Positions 1 through 5,493 of a stretch of DNA of 9,048 nucleotides are shown piece by piece. Where the stretch lies: contig JAJRRE010000231.1 in assembly GCA_024279745.1 (NCBI GenBank), positions 1-9,048 of the forward strand. The letters are read 5' to 3'. How positions within the stretch are numbered: position 1 is the stretch's first letter; each line of letters begins with the position of its first letter. Below the pieces are notes generated by a model. That model searched no databases. It was not told where the DNA came from and worked only from the letters and a program-made list of their open reading frames with translations. The translations under genes and the position numbers were made by a program. The DNA is from Alphaproteobacteria bacterium. GTDB taxonomy: Bacteria; Pseudomonadota; Alphaproteobacteria; Rhizobiales; Hyphomicrobiaceae.

Positions 1-1
1 G

Positions 2-121
2 CAAATCCTGTTAGACTTGGGCGTGCGCGAAATGGAACTGCTGACCAATTCGCCCTCATCAATTTATGTTGGCCTGGAAGGCTATGGCTTGAAGATCAAG
101 GGCCAGAGGAAGATCGGATAA
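2..121 (+). CDS. ribBA: Riboflavin biosynthesis RibBA/RibA, C-terminal fragment
   Basis: This is the last 39 codons of a gene that begins before the window; the stop is TAA at 119-121. The translated end contains GVREMELLTNSP followed by VGLEGYGLKI. This matches the C-terminus of the GTP cyclohydrolase II domain, whose usual form is a LGV..M.L.TNNP segment and then G.GYGL.I. GTP cyclohydrolase II opens the imidazole ring of GTP in the first step of riboflavin synthesis. In most alphaproteobacteria the domain is fused behind dihydroxybutanone-phosphate synthase (RibB), and in some of these fusions the GCHII half is degenerate. Only the tail is visible, so I cannot tell whether this is RibBA, RibA alone or a degenerate fusion. 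The next gene, ribH, starts three bases after the stop, which supports a shared riboflavin operon. Confidence 0.75.
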   Translation, partial: QILLDLGVREMELLTNSPSSIYVGLEGYGLKIKGQRKIG

Positions 122-124
122 GAT

Positions 125-697
125 ATGGCTGGCAAAGCATCGATAGGCGTAGGCGATCCGCAAGGCAAGGTCGTGGCCAAGATCCTGATCATAGAGGCAC
201 GCTACTATGAAGAAATCGGCGCGGCGCTGATGCAGGGCGCGGTCGCCGAACTGGAAGCCCATGGTGCCAGCTATGAAGTTATTTCCGTTCCTGGCGCACT
301 TGAAATTCCGCAGGTGGCGGTACTGGCTGTCGGCAATGAGATGACATCGCTCAATATGCTGACCGGCGAGCGGCTGTATGATGGGATTATTGCGCTGGGC
401 TGTGTCGTGCGTGGTGAGACGTCTCACTATGACATCGTGTGCAACAGCGCCAATCACTGGTTGATGGAAACCGTCACCGGTTGTGGCATTCCCTTTGGCA
501 ATGCGATTTTAACTGTCGATACGAAGGAGCAGGCAATGGCGCGGGCGAGCTGTGAGCGAAATGGCAAAGGCGGCGATGCGGTGCGCGCCTGTCTGCGGCT
601 GGTCGAGGTGGCGCGCAAATTTGATGAGATGAGCGCCGAGGCCATGGGACTGGATGATATCGACGATATCGATGATCTGGATGAGGATCTTACATGA
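125..697 (+). CDS. ribH: 6,7-dimethyl-8-ribityllumazine synthase
   Basis: RibH condenses 5-amino-6-ribitylamino-uracil with dihydroxybutanone phosphate to give lumazine, the penultimate riboflavin intermediate, usually as a cytoplasmic pentamer or icosahedral shell. Family motifs are present in order: GALEIP at residues 57-62, GCVVRGETSHYD at 92-103 with the catalytic His at 101, and a GKGGDA phosphate-binding stretch near 147-152. At 190 residues it is longer than the usual 150-165. Part of the excess is an insertion before the YDGIIALG strand (about residues 70-83). The rest is an acidic tail from residue 177, made of DID, DID and DLD triplets and ending EDLT. The tail is coded by three near-identical 9-base units at 656-682. 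The ATG at 125 has GGA six bases upstream. The gene sits three bases after the ribBA stop and overlaps nusB by ATGA, so co-transcription and translational coupling are likely. Confidence 0.95.
   Translation: MAGKASIGVGDPQGKVVAKILIIEARYYEEIGAALMQGAVAELEAHGASYEVISVPGALEIPQVAVLAVGNEMTSLNMLTGERLYDGIIALGCVVRGETSHYDIVCNSANHWLMETVTGCGIPFGNAILTVDTKEQAMARASCERNGKGGDAVRACLRLVEVARKFDEMSAEAMGLDDIDDIDDLDEDLT
656..682 (+). repeat. Three tandem 9-base units coding the acidic RibH tail
   Basis: Three consecutive units (656-664, 665-673, 674-682) read GATATCGAC, GATATCGAT and GATCTGGAT. They are in frame and code for DID, DID and DLD. The following GAGGAT supplies the purine-rich ribosome binding site of nusB (GAGG at 683-686, seven bases before its ATG). 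Such a tract can change length by slippage in steps of three residues without breaking the frame. Confidence 0.8.
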
Positions 698-1224
698 TGC
701 CGCCCGACAACTCTTCAAGCTCTGCTGATGGGGAGATGCAACCGGTTTACGGGACCGATCGCAGTGCGGCCCGGTTGGCGGCGGTGCAGGCGCTGTATCA
801 GATGGATCTGGCGCGCACAGATCTCAATGAGATTATTGCCGAGTTCACCGCGCATCATTTTGGCTCGCTAAATCCGGGCAGTAATGTGGTGGAAGCCGAC
901 CGGGATTTTTTCGCCGATCTGCTGCGGGGCGTGGTGGCCGGACAGCGCGAGATAGACCCGCTGCTTGACGGGCAATTGGCCAGCGGCTGGCGGCTCAAGC
1001 GCATCGACAGTATCATGCGGGCCGTTCTGCGTGCCGGTGTCTATGAGCTGCGCGCGCGCAAGGATGTGCCCGGCCGGGTGGTGATCAATGAATATATCGA
1101 CGTTGCCCGCGCGTTTTTTGAAGGGGACGAGCCTAAAGTTGTCAACGGCGTACTCGACAAGCTGGCCCATAAAATCCGCACCAAAGAATTTGGCGACGGC
1201 AGGGGCGGCGGCAAGGTTAAGTGA
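694..1224 (+). CDS. nusB: Transcription antitermination factor NusB
   Basis: NusB is an all-helical RNA-binding protein. With NusE (ribosomal protein S10) it binds boxA in rRNA leader transcripts and promotes antitermination. The protein has 176 residues. Its first 20 are polar and probably disordered and precede the family fold. The first helix (SAARLAAVQALYQMD, residues 24-38), the central RIDSIMRAVLRAGVYEL stretch (103-119) and the C-terminal INEYIDVARAF..DEPKVVNGVLDKLA (131-158) are typical of NusB. The ATG at 694 overlaps the ribH stop, and a second ATG at 697 is also possible. The ribosome binding site GAGG at 683-686 lies inside ribH. A ribH-nusB pair is standard in proteobacteria. The end at 1224 is followed by repeat DNA rather than directly by thiL. 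Confidence 0.95.
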   Translation: MMPPDNSSSSADGEMQPVYGTDRSAARLAAVQALYQMDLARTDLNEIIAEFTAHHFGSLNPGSNVVEADRDFFADLLRGVVAGQREIDPLLDGQLASGWRLKRIDSIMRAVLRAGVYELRARKDVPGRVVINEYIDVARAFFEGDEPKVVNGVLDKLAHKIRTKEFGDGRGGGKVK

Positions 1225-1237
1225 GTTAGGCGGCCAT

Positions 1238-1327
1238 TAGAGCCTGATCGGTTGAGATGGAAGCACGTCTAGTCGTAGACGTACAAAGTACACGAGGGCT
1301 TCTATTTAAATCGTGAATCAGACTCTA
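1238..1327. repeat. Palindromic intergenic element with TAGAG ends, unit I
   Basis: TAGAGCCTGAT (1238-1248) is matched in inverted orientation by ATCAGACTCTA (1317-1327), 10 of 11 bases. Inside it, TGGAAGC (1258-1264) faces GCTTCTA (1298-1304). At its centre ACGTCTA (1265-1271) and TAGACGT (1276-1282) form a perfect 7-bp stem with a 4-base loop. The result is a nested, partly conserved hairpin of about 90 bases between nusB and thiL. It resembles the small dispersed palindromes (REP/RIME-type) of alphaproteobacterial genomes. I infer the class and cannot name the family. Confidence 0.6.
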
Positions 1328-1338
1328 CAACAAAGACT

Positions 1339-1390
1339 TAGAGCAGCCCGACTACATAAATATGATTCCACCTTATTCGGACCTGCTCTA
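1339..1390. repeat. Palindromic intergenic element with TAGAG ends, unit II
   Basis: TAGAGCAG (1339-1346) is perfectly matched by CTGCTCTA (1383-1390). The similarity continues inward, where CCCGACTA on the left corresponds to the complement of TATTCGGAC on the right, giving imperfect arms of about 16 bases. The right arm read in reverse (TAGAGC, then GG, then TGGAATC) also resembles the left arm of unit I (TAGAGC ... TGGAAGC). Units I and II are therefore probably related elements placed side by side, 11 bases apart. Confidence 0.55.
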
Positions 1391-1444
1391 GCGCCTTCCC
1401 GCCTCCCGTTTGACGCTCGCGCTATCTTAATCTTTGAGGCCCCA

Positions 1445-2449
1445 ATGAGCGATAAAGGCAAGCAATCTGAAGAACAGATTATTCAAGGCTTTTTGGCGCC
1501 GCTCAGCCAAGGCTATGCAGGCGCGTTTGGCTTGGCTGATGATTGCGCGCGGCTAACCCCACCGCCGGGGCACGATCTGATCATAACCTGTGATCCTGTC
1601 CGCGAAGGCGTGCATTTCTTTGCCGATGATGCACCGCAGGACATTGCCTATAAGGCGCTGGCGGTGAATGTGTCAGACTTGGCCGCCAAGGGCGCCAAGC
1701 CGCTGGCCTATGTTATGGCGCTGTCTTTCCCTGTCTTTCCGCAAGCCAACTGGTTGCGCGGCTTTGCCGGCGGTCTGCGCGCGGCGCAAGATGCGTTTGG
1801 GCTGCATCTGATAGGCGGCGATACGGATAAAGCGCCCGGCCCGTTCAGCGCCGCCATCACCATGTTCGGGACGCTGCCAACGGGCACAATGGTTCGGCGC
1901 GGGGGCGCGCAGTCGGGGGATCTGGTGTTTGTTTCTGGATCGCTCGGGCGCTCCGCGTTCGGGCTGCAACTGCGCCGCGATTCTTCTCTGGCCGCGCGCT
2001 GGGGGCTGAGCGCCGCTGAACATGACACGCTGCTGTTGAGCTATCTGCGGCCCTGCCCGCGCCCTGGTTTGTGCGCCGCTTTGCGCGATTATGCCAATGC
2101 TGCCATGGATATATCCGACGGCCTGATGAAGGATCTGGGCCGGATGTGCGCGCTGTCAGATGTCGGGGCGCAGGTCGAACTGGCGGCGCTTCCGCTGTGC
2201 GATGCCGTCGCCAAAATCATTGCAGCCGATCAGCAGCAGCGCAATCTGGTGCTGAGCGGCGGCGATGACTATGAGCTGCTGTGTACTGTGCCGCCCGAAA
2301 AGGCATCTTTATTCGCCGCCGCCGCGCAAACTGCCGCGGTTCCTGTGACGCAGATTGGTACTATCACAGAAGACCGGCACAGCGTGGTGGTTTGCGACGC
2401 GGGCGGTGCAGAGCTTCCTTTGCCGCACACCGGCTGGGACCATTTTTAA
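1445..2449 (+). CDS. thiL: Thiamine-monophosphate kinase
   Basis: ThiL phosphorylates thiamine monophosphate with ATP to make thiamine diphosphate, the active cofactor. It belongs to the PurM/SelD-like ATP-binding family. Counting from the ATG at 1445 (334 residues), the Mg/ATP-binding motifs come in order: ADDCARL (31-37), TCDPVREGVHF (48-58), NVSDLAAKGA (75-84), GGDT (124-127), MDISDGL (221-227) and SGGDDYEL (271-278). I chose this start because GAGG at 1436-1439 lies five bases upstream and the length then matches the family. The frame stays open back to a GTG at 1313, adding 44 residues, but that DNA is the palindromic repeat region and has no ThiL similarity. The gene follows nusB, as in many alphaproteobacteria, but with a 220-base gap instead of close coupling. 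Confidence 0.93.
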   Translation: MSDKGKQSEEQIIQGFLAPLSQGYAGAFGLADDCARLTPPPGHDLIITCDPVREGVHFFADDAPQDIAYKALAVNVSDLAAKGAKPLAYVMALSFPVFPQANWLRGFAGGLRAAQDAFGLHLIGGDTDKAPGPFSAAITMFGTLPTGTMVRRGGAQSGDLVFVSGSLGRSAFGLQLRRDSSLAARWGLSAAEHDTLLLSYLRPCPRPGLCAALRDYANAAMDISDGLMKDLGRMCALSDVGAQVELAALPLCDAVAKIIAADQQQRNLVLSGGDDYELLCTVPPEKASLFAAAAQTAAVPVTQIGTITEDRHSVVVCDAGGAELPLPHTGWDHF

Positions 2450-2490
2450 GGTTTCATGGCAGGGCGGCCCCCGGCGATGTCCCCCAATAG

Positions 2491-2533
2491 CATCAATTAA
2501 CCACCCATTGGCACGGGGTTATCCCAATTGATG
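2491..2533. repeat. Inverted repeat after thiL
   Basis: CATCAATT (2491-2498) and AATTGATG (2526-2533) are perfect inverted arms. Inside them AACCACCC can pair imperfectly with GGGGTT, leaving ATCCC as a bulge. The element starts 41 bases after the thiL stop. No T tract follows, so it is not a classical Rho-independent terminator. A role in transcript end stability or an operator are both possible. Confidence 0.4.
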
Positions 2534-2672
2534 TGAAATTCGCGTCCAAAACCCCCTGCGACGTTATTGCAACTCACCGGCAAGTTTGGCATGGTCCGCC
2601 GCGTATAACAGTTCGCAAGACGGATTCGATCTCTTGCGGCGCCGCATCAAAGTGCGCTGGATCGAGAAGTGC

Positions 2673-2690
2673 TTGCGCAACTTGCGCAAC
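2673..2690 (+). repeat. Tandem 9-base repeat upstream of hppA
   Basis: TTGCGCAAC occurs twice without a gap (2673-2681 and 2682-2690). Each copy contains the palindrome TTGCGCAA. The pair lies 45 bases before the chosen hppA start, where an operator or promoter part could sit. No partner regulator is visible. The rest of the 2450-2734 gap has no convincing gene. A TATAAC hexamer at 2604-2609 resembles a -10 box, but no well-spaced -35 box goes with it. Confidence 0.4.
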
Positions 2691-2734
2691 TTAATAAATT
2701 TGAACTGATTGAACCTCATGGGGGATTTAAGATT

Positions 2735-4852
2735 ATGGATATGGTGATGTGGGCGATTTTGGGCGCCGGTGTGCTGGCGCTGCTCTACGGTGCCGGGACT
2801 ATTCACGCGGTGCTTGGCGCCGATGCGGGCAATGAGAAAATGCAGGAGATCGCCGGTGCGATCCAGGAAGGCGCGACCGCTTATCTGTCTCGCCAATATA
2901 CCACGATCGCCATCGCCGGCGTCGTCATCATGGCGCTGATCTGGTTCCTGCTCGGCACATATGTGGCGGGCGGCTTCTTGATCGGTGCGGTGCTGTCCGG
3001 TCTGGCCGGCTTCATCGGCATGTTGGTGTCGGTGCGTGCTAATGTGCGAACGGCGCAGGCGGCCAGTGAAAGCCTCGGCGCCGGATTGTCGATGGCCTTT
3101 CGCGCCGGTGCTGTAACAGGCATGTTGGTGGCGGGACTGGCCCTGCTTGGTGTCGCCGGCTATTACGCGGTGCTGACCAATGTGATGGGCTTTTCCGTAA
3201 CCGATCGCACCGTCATTGATGCGCTGGTAGCCCTTGGTTTTGGCGCCTCATTGATCTCGATCTTTGCCCGTCTTGGCGGCGGCATCTTCACCAAGGGCGC
3301 TGACGTCGGCGGTGATCTGGTTGGTAAGGTCGAAGCCGGCATTCCCGAAGACGATCCGCGCAACCCGGCAACCATTGCCGATAATGTCGGTGATAATGTT
3401 GGCGACTGCGCCGGTATGGCCGCTGACCTTTTCGAGACCTATGCGGTGTCCGTTGTGGCGACCATGGTGCTGGCGTCGATCTATTTTAGCGGCCAGCCGG
3501 GTGTCGGCAATCTGATGATCTATCCGCTGGCCATTTGCGCGGTTGGTGTTGTGACGTCGGTGATCGGGACATTCTTTGTCCGTCTTGGCGCCAACGCCTC
3601 GATCATGGGCGCGCTGTATAAAGGTTTCTTCGTCACCGGCATTCTATCGCTGATCGCGCTTTGGCCGCTGACCGACCGCCTGCTCGGCATGAGCCAGACC
3701 TACACCGCGCGCGGTGTCTCCTTTACCGGCCTTGATATTTTCTATTGCGCGGTTGTCGGACTGGCAATTACCGCACTGATCATCGTCGTGACCGAATATT
3801 ATACCGGCACAAACTATCGGCCGGTGAAATCCATCGCCAAGGCGTCAGAGACCGGCCACGGCACCAACGTCATTCAGGGGCTGGCGATTTCGCTTGAAGC
3901 CACGGCCCTGCCTGCCTTGATCATCATGGCCGGTATCATCATCACATTCCAGTTTGCCGGTCTGTTCGGGATCGCTATCGCCGTGTCGGCCATGTTGTCG
4001 TTAGCTGGCTTCGTGGTGGCGCTCGATGCGTTCGGCCCCGTCACCGATAATGCTGGCGGCATTGCCGAAATGGCCGGGATGCCTGAGGAAATTCGCAAGA
4101 CAACGGATGCTCTCGATGCGGTCGGCAATACCACCAAAGCCGTCACCAAGGGCTATGCCATCGGCTCGGCCGGGCTTGGCGCGCTGGTGCTGTTCGCGGC
4201 CTATTCAGAAGATCTCAAGCATTTCATCGAGATCGCCGAACCCGGCACATTCTTTGACGGCGTGAAAGTCGACTTTGCCCTGTCAAATCCTTATGTCGTC
4301 GTCGGGCTGCTGTTTGGCGGACTGTTGCCTTATCTGTTCAGCGGTATGGCAATGACGGCGGTTGGCCGCGCTGCCGGGGCGGTTGTCGAAGAAGTACGCC
4401 GCCAGTTCAAGGCGGAGCCGGGCATCATGAAGGGCACTGTGCGGCCTGACTATGGCCGGGCTGTCGATATGCTGACCAAAGCTGCGATCAAGGAAATGAT
4501 TATTCCCTCGATGCTGCCGGTATTGTCGCCAATTGTCTGCTTCTATGTCATCAAATCCATCGCCGGGACGGGGCACGCCTTTGCCGCGCTGGGTGCCATG
4601 CTGCTTGGTGTTATCGTCAACGGCATGTTCGTCGCCATCTCCATGACGGCAGGCGGCGGTGCCTGGGACAATGCCAAGAAATATATCGAGGACGGCCATC
4701 ACGGCGGCAAAAACTCCGAAGCGCACAAGGCCGCCATCACCGGCGATACGGTTGGCGACCCTTACAAGGATACAGCCGGCCCTGCGGTCAACCCAATGAT
4801 CAAGATCACCAACATCGTGGCCTTGTTGTTGCTGGCAGTGCTGGCGCATTAA
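2735..4852 (+). CDS. hppA: Membrane-bound proton-translocating pyrophosphatase
   Basis: This integral membrane enzyme couples pyrophosphate hydrolysis to proton pumping across the cytoplasmic membrane. From the ATG at 2735 it has 705 residues, normal for the family, with many hydrophobic segments. Key sites, in order: the pyrophosphate-binding loop DVGGDLVGKVE (190-200; the usual form is DVGADLVGKVE), DNVGDNVGDCAGMAADLFETY (216-236), GPVTDNAGGIAEM (434-446), GGAWDNAKKYIE (641-652) and GDTVGDPYKDT (670-680). GNTTKAVT at 464-471 carries Lys468 and Thr471. In this family that pairing marks potassium-independent proton pumps such as the Rhodospirillum rubrum enzyme, whereas potassium-dependent members have Ala and Gly there. 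The start is supported by GGGGGA at 2720-2725. The frame extends 22 residues further upstream, but those residues are not family-like. A thiL-hppA order is common in alphaproteobacteria. Confidence 0.96.
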   Translation: MDMVMWAILGAGVLALLYGAGTIHAVLGADAGNEKMQEIAGAIQEGATAYLSRQYTTIAIAGVVIMALIWFLLGTYVAGGFLIGAVLSGLAGFIGMLVSVRANVRTAQAASESLGAGLSMAFRAGAVTGMLVAGLALLGVAGYYAVLTNVMGFSVTDRTVIDALVALGFGASLISIFARLGGGIFTKGADVGGDLVGKVEAGIPEDDPRNPATIADNVGDNVGDCAGMAADLFETYAVSVVATMVLASIYFSGQPGVGNLMIYPLAICAVGVVTSVIGTFFVRLGANASIMGALYKGFFVTGILSLIALWPLTDRLLGMSQTYTARGVSFTGLDIFYCAVVGLAITALIIVVTEYYTGTNYRPVKSIAKASETGHGTNVIQGLAISLEATALPALIIMAGIIITFQFAGLFGIAIAVSAMLSLAGFVVALDAFGPVTDNAGGIAEMAGMPEEIRKTTDALDAVGNTTKAVTKGYAIGSAGLGALVLFAAYSEDLKHFIEIAEPGTFFDGVKVDFALSNPYVVVGLLFGGLLPYLFSGMAMTAVGRAAGAVVEEVRRQFKAEPGIMKGTVRPDYGRAVDMLTKAAIKEMIIPSMLPVLSPIVCFYVIKSIAGTGHAFAALGAMLLGVIVNGMFVAISMTAGGGAWDNAKKYIEDGHHGGKNSEAHKAAITGDTVGDPYKDTAGPAVNPMIKITNIVALLLLAVLAH

Positions 4853-4871
4853 CTCTCTCACGGCGCGCACC

Positions 4872-4952
4872 GGCGTTGAAGGTAACGCCTGCGCCTGCGA
4901 GGCGCGGGCCTAAGGCCCGGGGCTGCGTTTGCAGCCCGGTCGCAGTCGCGAC
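4872..4952. repeat. Five consecutive short hairpins after hppA
   Basis: Five perfect stem-loops follow one another with 0-1 base between them. They are GGCGTT/AACGCC (4872-4889, loop 6), GCGCCT/AGGCGC (4891-4905, loop 3), GGGCC/GGCCC (4906-4918, loop 3), GGGCTGC/GCAGCCC (4920-4937, loop 4) and GTCGC/GCGAC (4939-4952, loop 4). The cluster begins 20 bases after the hppA stop. It could shield the hppA transcript end or help terminate it, though no T tract follows. The last two hairpins recur at 5279-5311. Confidence 0.7.
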
Positions 4953-4977
4953 GAATGCTTGCCCAAATGGTGAGAGC
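4919..4977 (+). repeat. Direct repeat, copy 1
   Basis: This 59-base unit recurs at 5278-5335. The first 35 bases differ at one position only (GTTT against GCTT in the first hairpin loop). A short variable stretch with a one-base length difference follows, and then GCCCAAATGGTGAGAGC is identical in both copies. Weaker similarity (GCTGTGAGAG against GCTGTGATAGAG) continues for about 30 more bases. Both copies carry the two hairpins GGGCTGC/GCAGCCC and GTCGC/GCGAC. Confidence 0.85.
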
Positions 4978-5052
4978 CGGGACCGGGCCGTGAGCGCCGA
5001 GCTGTGAGAGTTCCCACGTAATATTCAGGCCTATCGAACAAGTGGCAGTTTT

Positions 5053-5175
5053 CTCCCTCTCCCCGTTTTTTTACGGGGAGAGGGTCGGGGTGAGGGGCAG
5101 CTGCAAACACAGAACAATGTGCTGCCCCTCACCCCAGCCCTCTCCCCATGGCGCTGATGCTTTGGGGAGAGGGAG
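5053..5175. repeat. Nested palindromic element (CCCTCACCCC/GGGGAGAGGG type)
   Basis: Several perfect stems overlap. CCCTCTCCCCGT (5055-5066) pairs with ACGGGGAGAGGG (5073-5084) around six T. GGGGTGAGGGGCAGC (5087-5101) pairs with GCTGCCCCTCACCCC (5121-5135). CCCTCTCCCCA (5138-5148) pairs with TGGGGAGAGGG (5163-5173). The outer arms CTCCCTCTCCCC (5053-5064) and GGGGAGAGGGAG (5164-5175) also match, and 5074-5101 matches 5121-5148 with two mismatches. The element can therefore fold as a three-stem cloverleaf or as one long hairpin. CCCTCACCCC...CCCTCTCCCC palindromes of this kind are widely dispersed between genes in proteobacteria. Confidence 0.8.
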
Positions 5176-5277
5176 CCATAGTTCACGGGGCTTTGCTACC
5201 GTGCACCCCGGCGAACAATGTTCTTTTTTGGACCTCACGGGCGAAGTGGCCCTCCGGCGGGGCACGACACGGGTCGC

Positions 5278-5335
5278 GGGGCTGCGCTTGCAGCCCGGTC
5301 GCAGTCGCGACGCGAAGTGCCCAAATGGTGAGAGC
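5278..5335 (+). repeat. Direct repeat, copy 2
   Basis: This is the partner of 4919-4977 in the same orientation, 359 bases downstream. It keeps both hairpins (5279-5296 and 5298-5311) and the CCCAAATGGTGAGAGC end. The first three hairpins of the 4872-4952 cluster are missing here, so copy 1 and copy 2 share only the 3' part of that structure. The two copies flank the nested palindrome at 5053-5175. Confidence 0.85.
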
Positions 5336-5493
5336 AGTGCTGGAACCGAGAGGCCTGCGCTGTGATAGAGCTGTGGTTTTCTCAGGCAAGCACCACCGGG
5401 AGCAAAGCGACCCGCCAATCGTTTGGCGCCCATGCGCAGGGCCAGTGACCAAAGGGAACGGTGGGTGCGGCCCGCGAGCCAAGAAAGCCCCCC

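Larger units (their letters stand above)
4853..5493. other. Repeat-rich convergent intergenic region, no believable gene
   Basis: This 641-base stretch lies between the 3' ends of hppA (+) and aroC (-). Open frames exist on both strands, for example 5042-5365 and 5148-5609 on + and 5071-5433 on -. They run through palindromes, overlap each other and in part run into aroC, and they show no domain. I consider them by-products of GC-rich repeat sequence. The region holds the hairpin cluster, the nested palindrome and the direct repeat listed separately. A small hairpin, GCCAA/TTGGC (5414-5418 and 5423-5427), lies near the aroC end. I found no classical T-tract terminator for either gene. Confidence 0.7.

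Noticed and set aside
1238..1444. TPP riboswitch upstream of thiL, suggested by AGCCTGATCGG near 1241
   Set aside because: The thi-box also needs the GGGGTGC...CTGAGA half and the GGATAATGCCAGCG half. Neither is present, and the sequence is explained by the palindromic repeat.
1313..1444. 44-residue N-terminal extension of ThiL from the GTG at 1313
   Set aside because: It lies in palindromic repeat DNA, has no ThiL similarity, and the ATG at 1445 has a well-placed GAGG and gives the family length.
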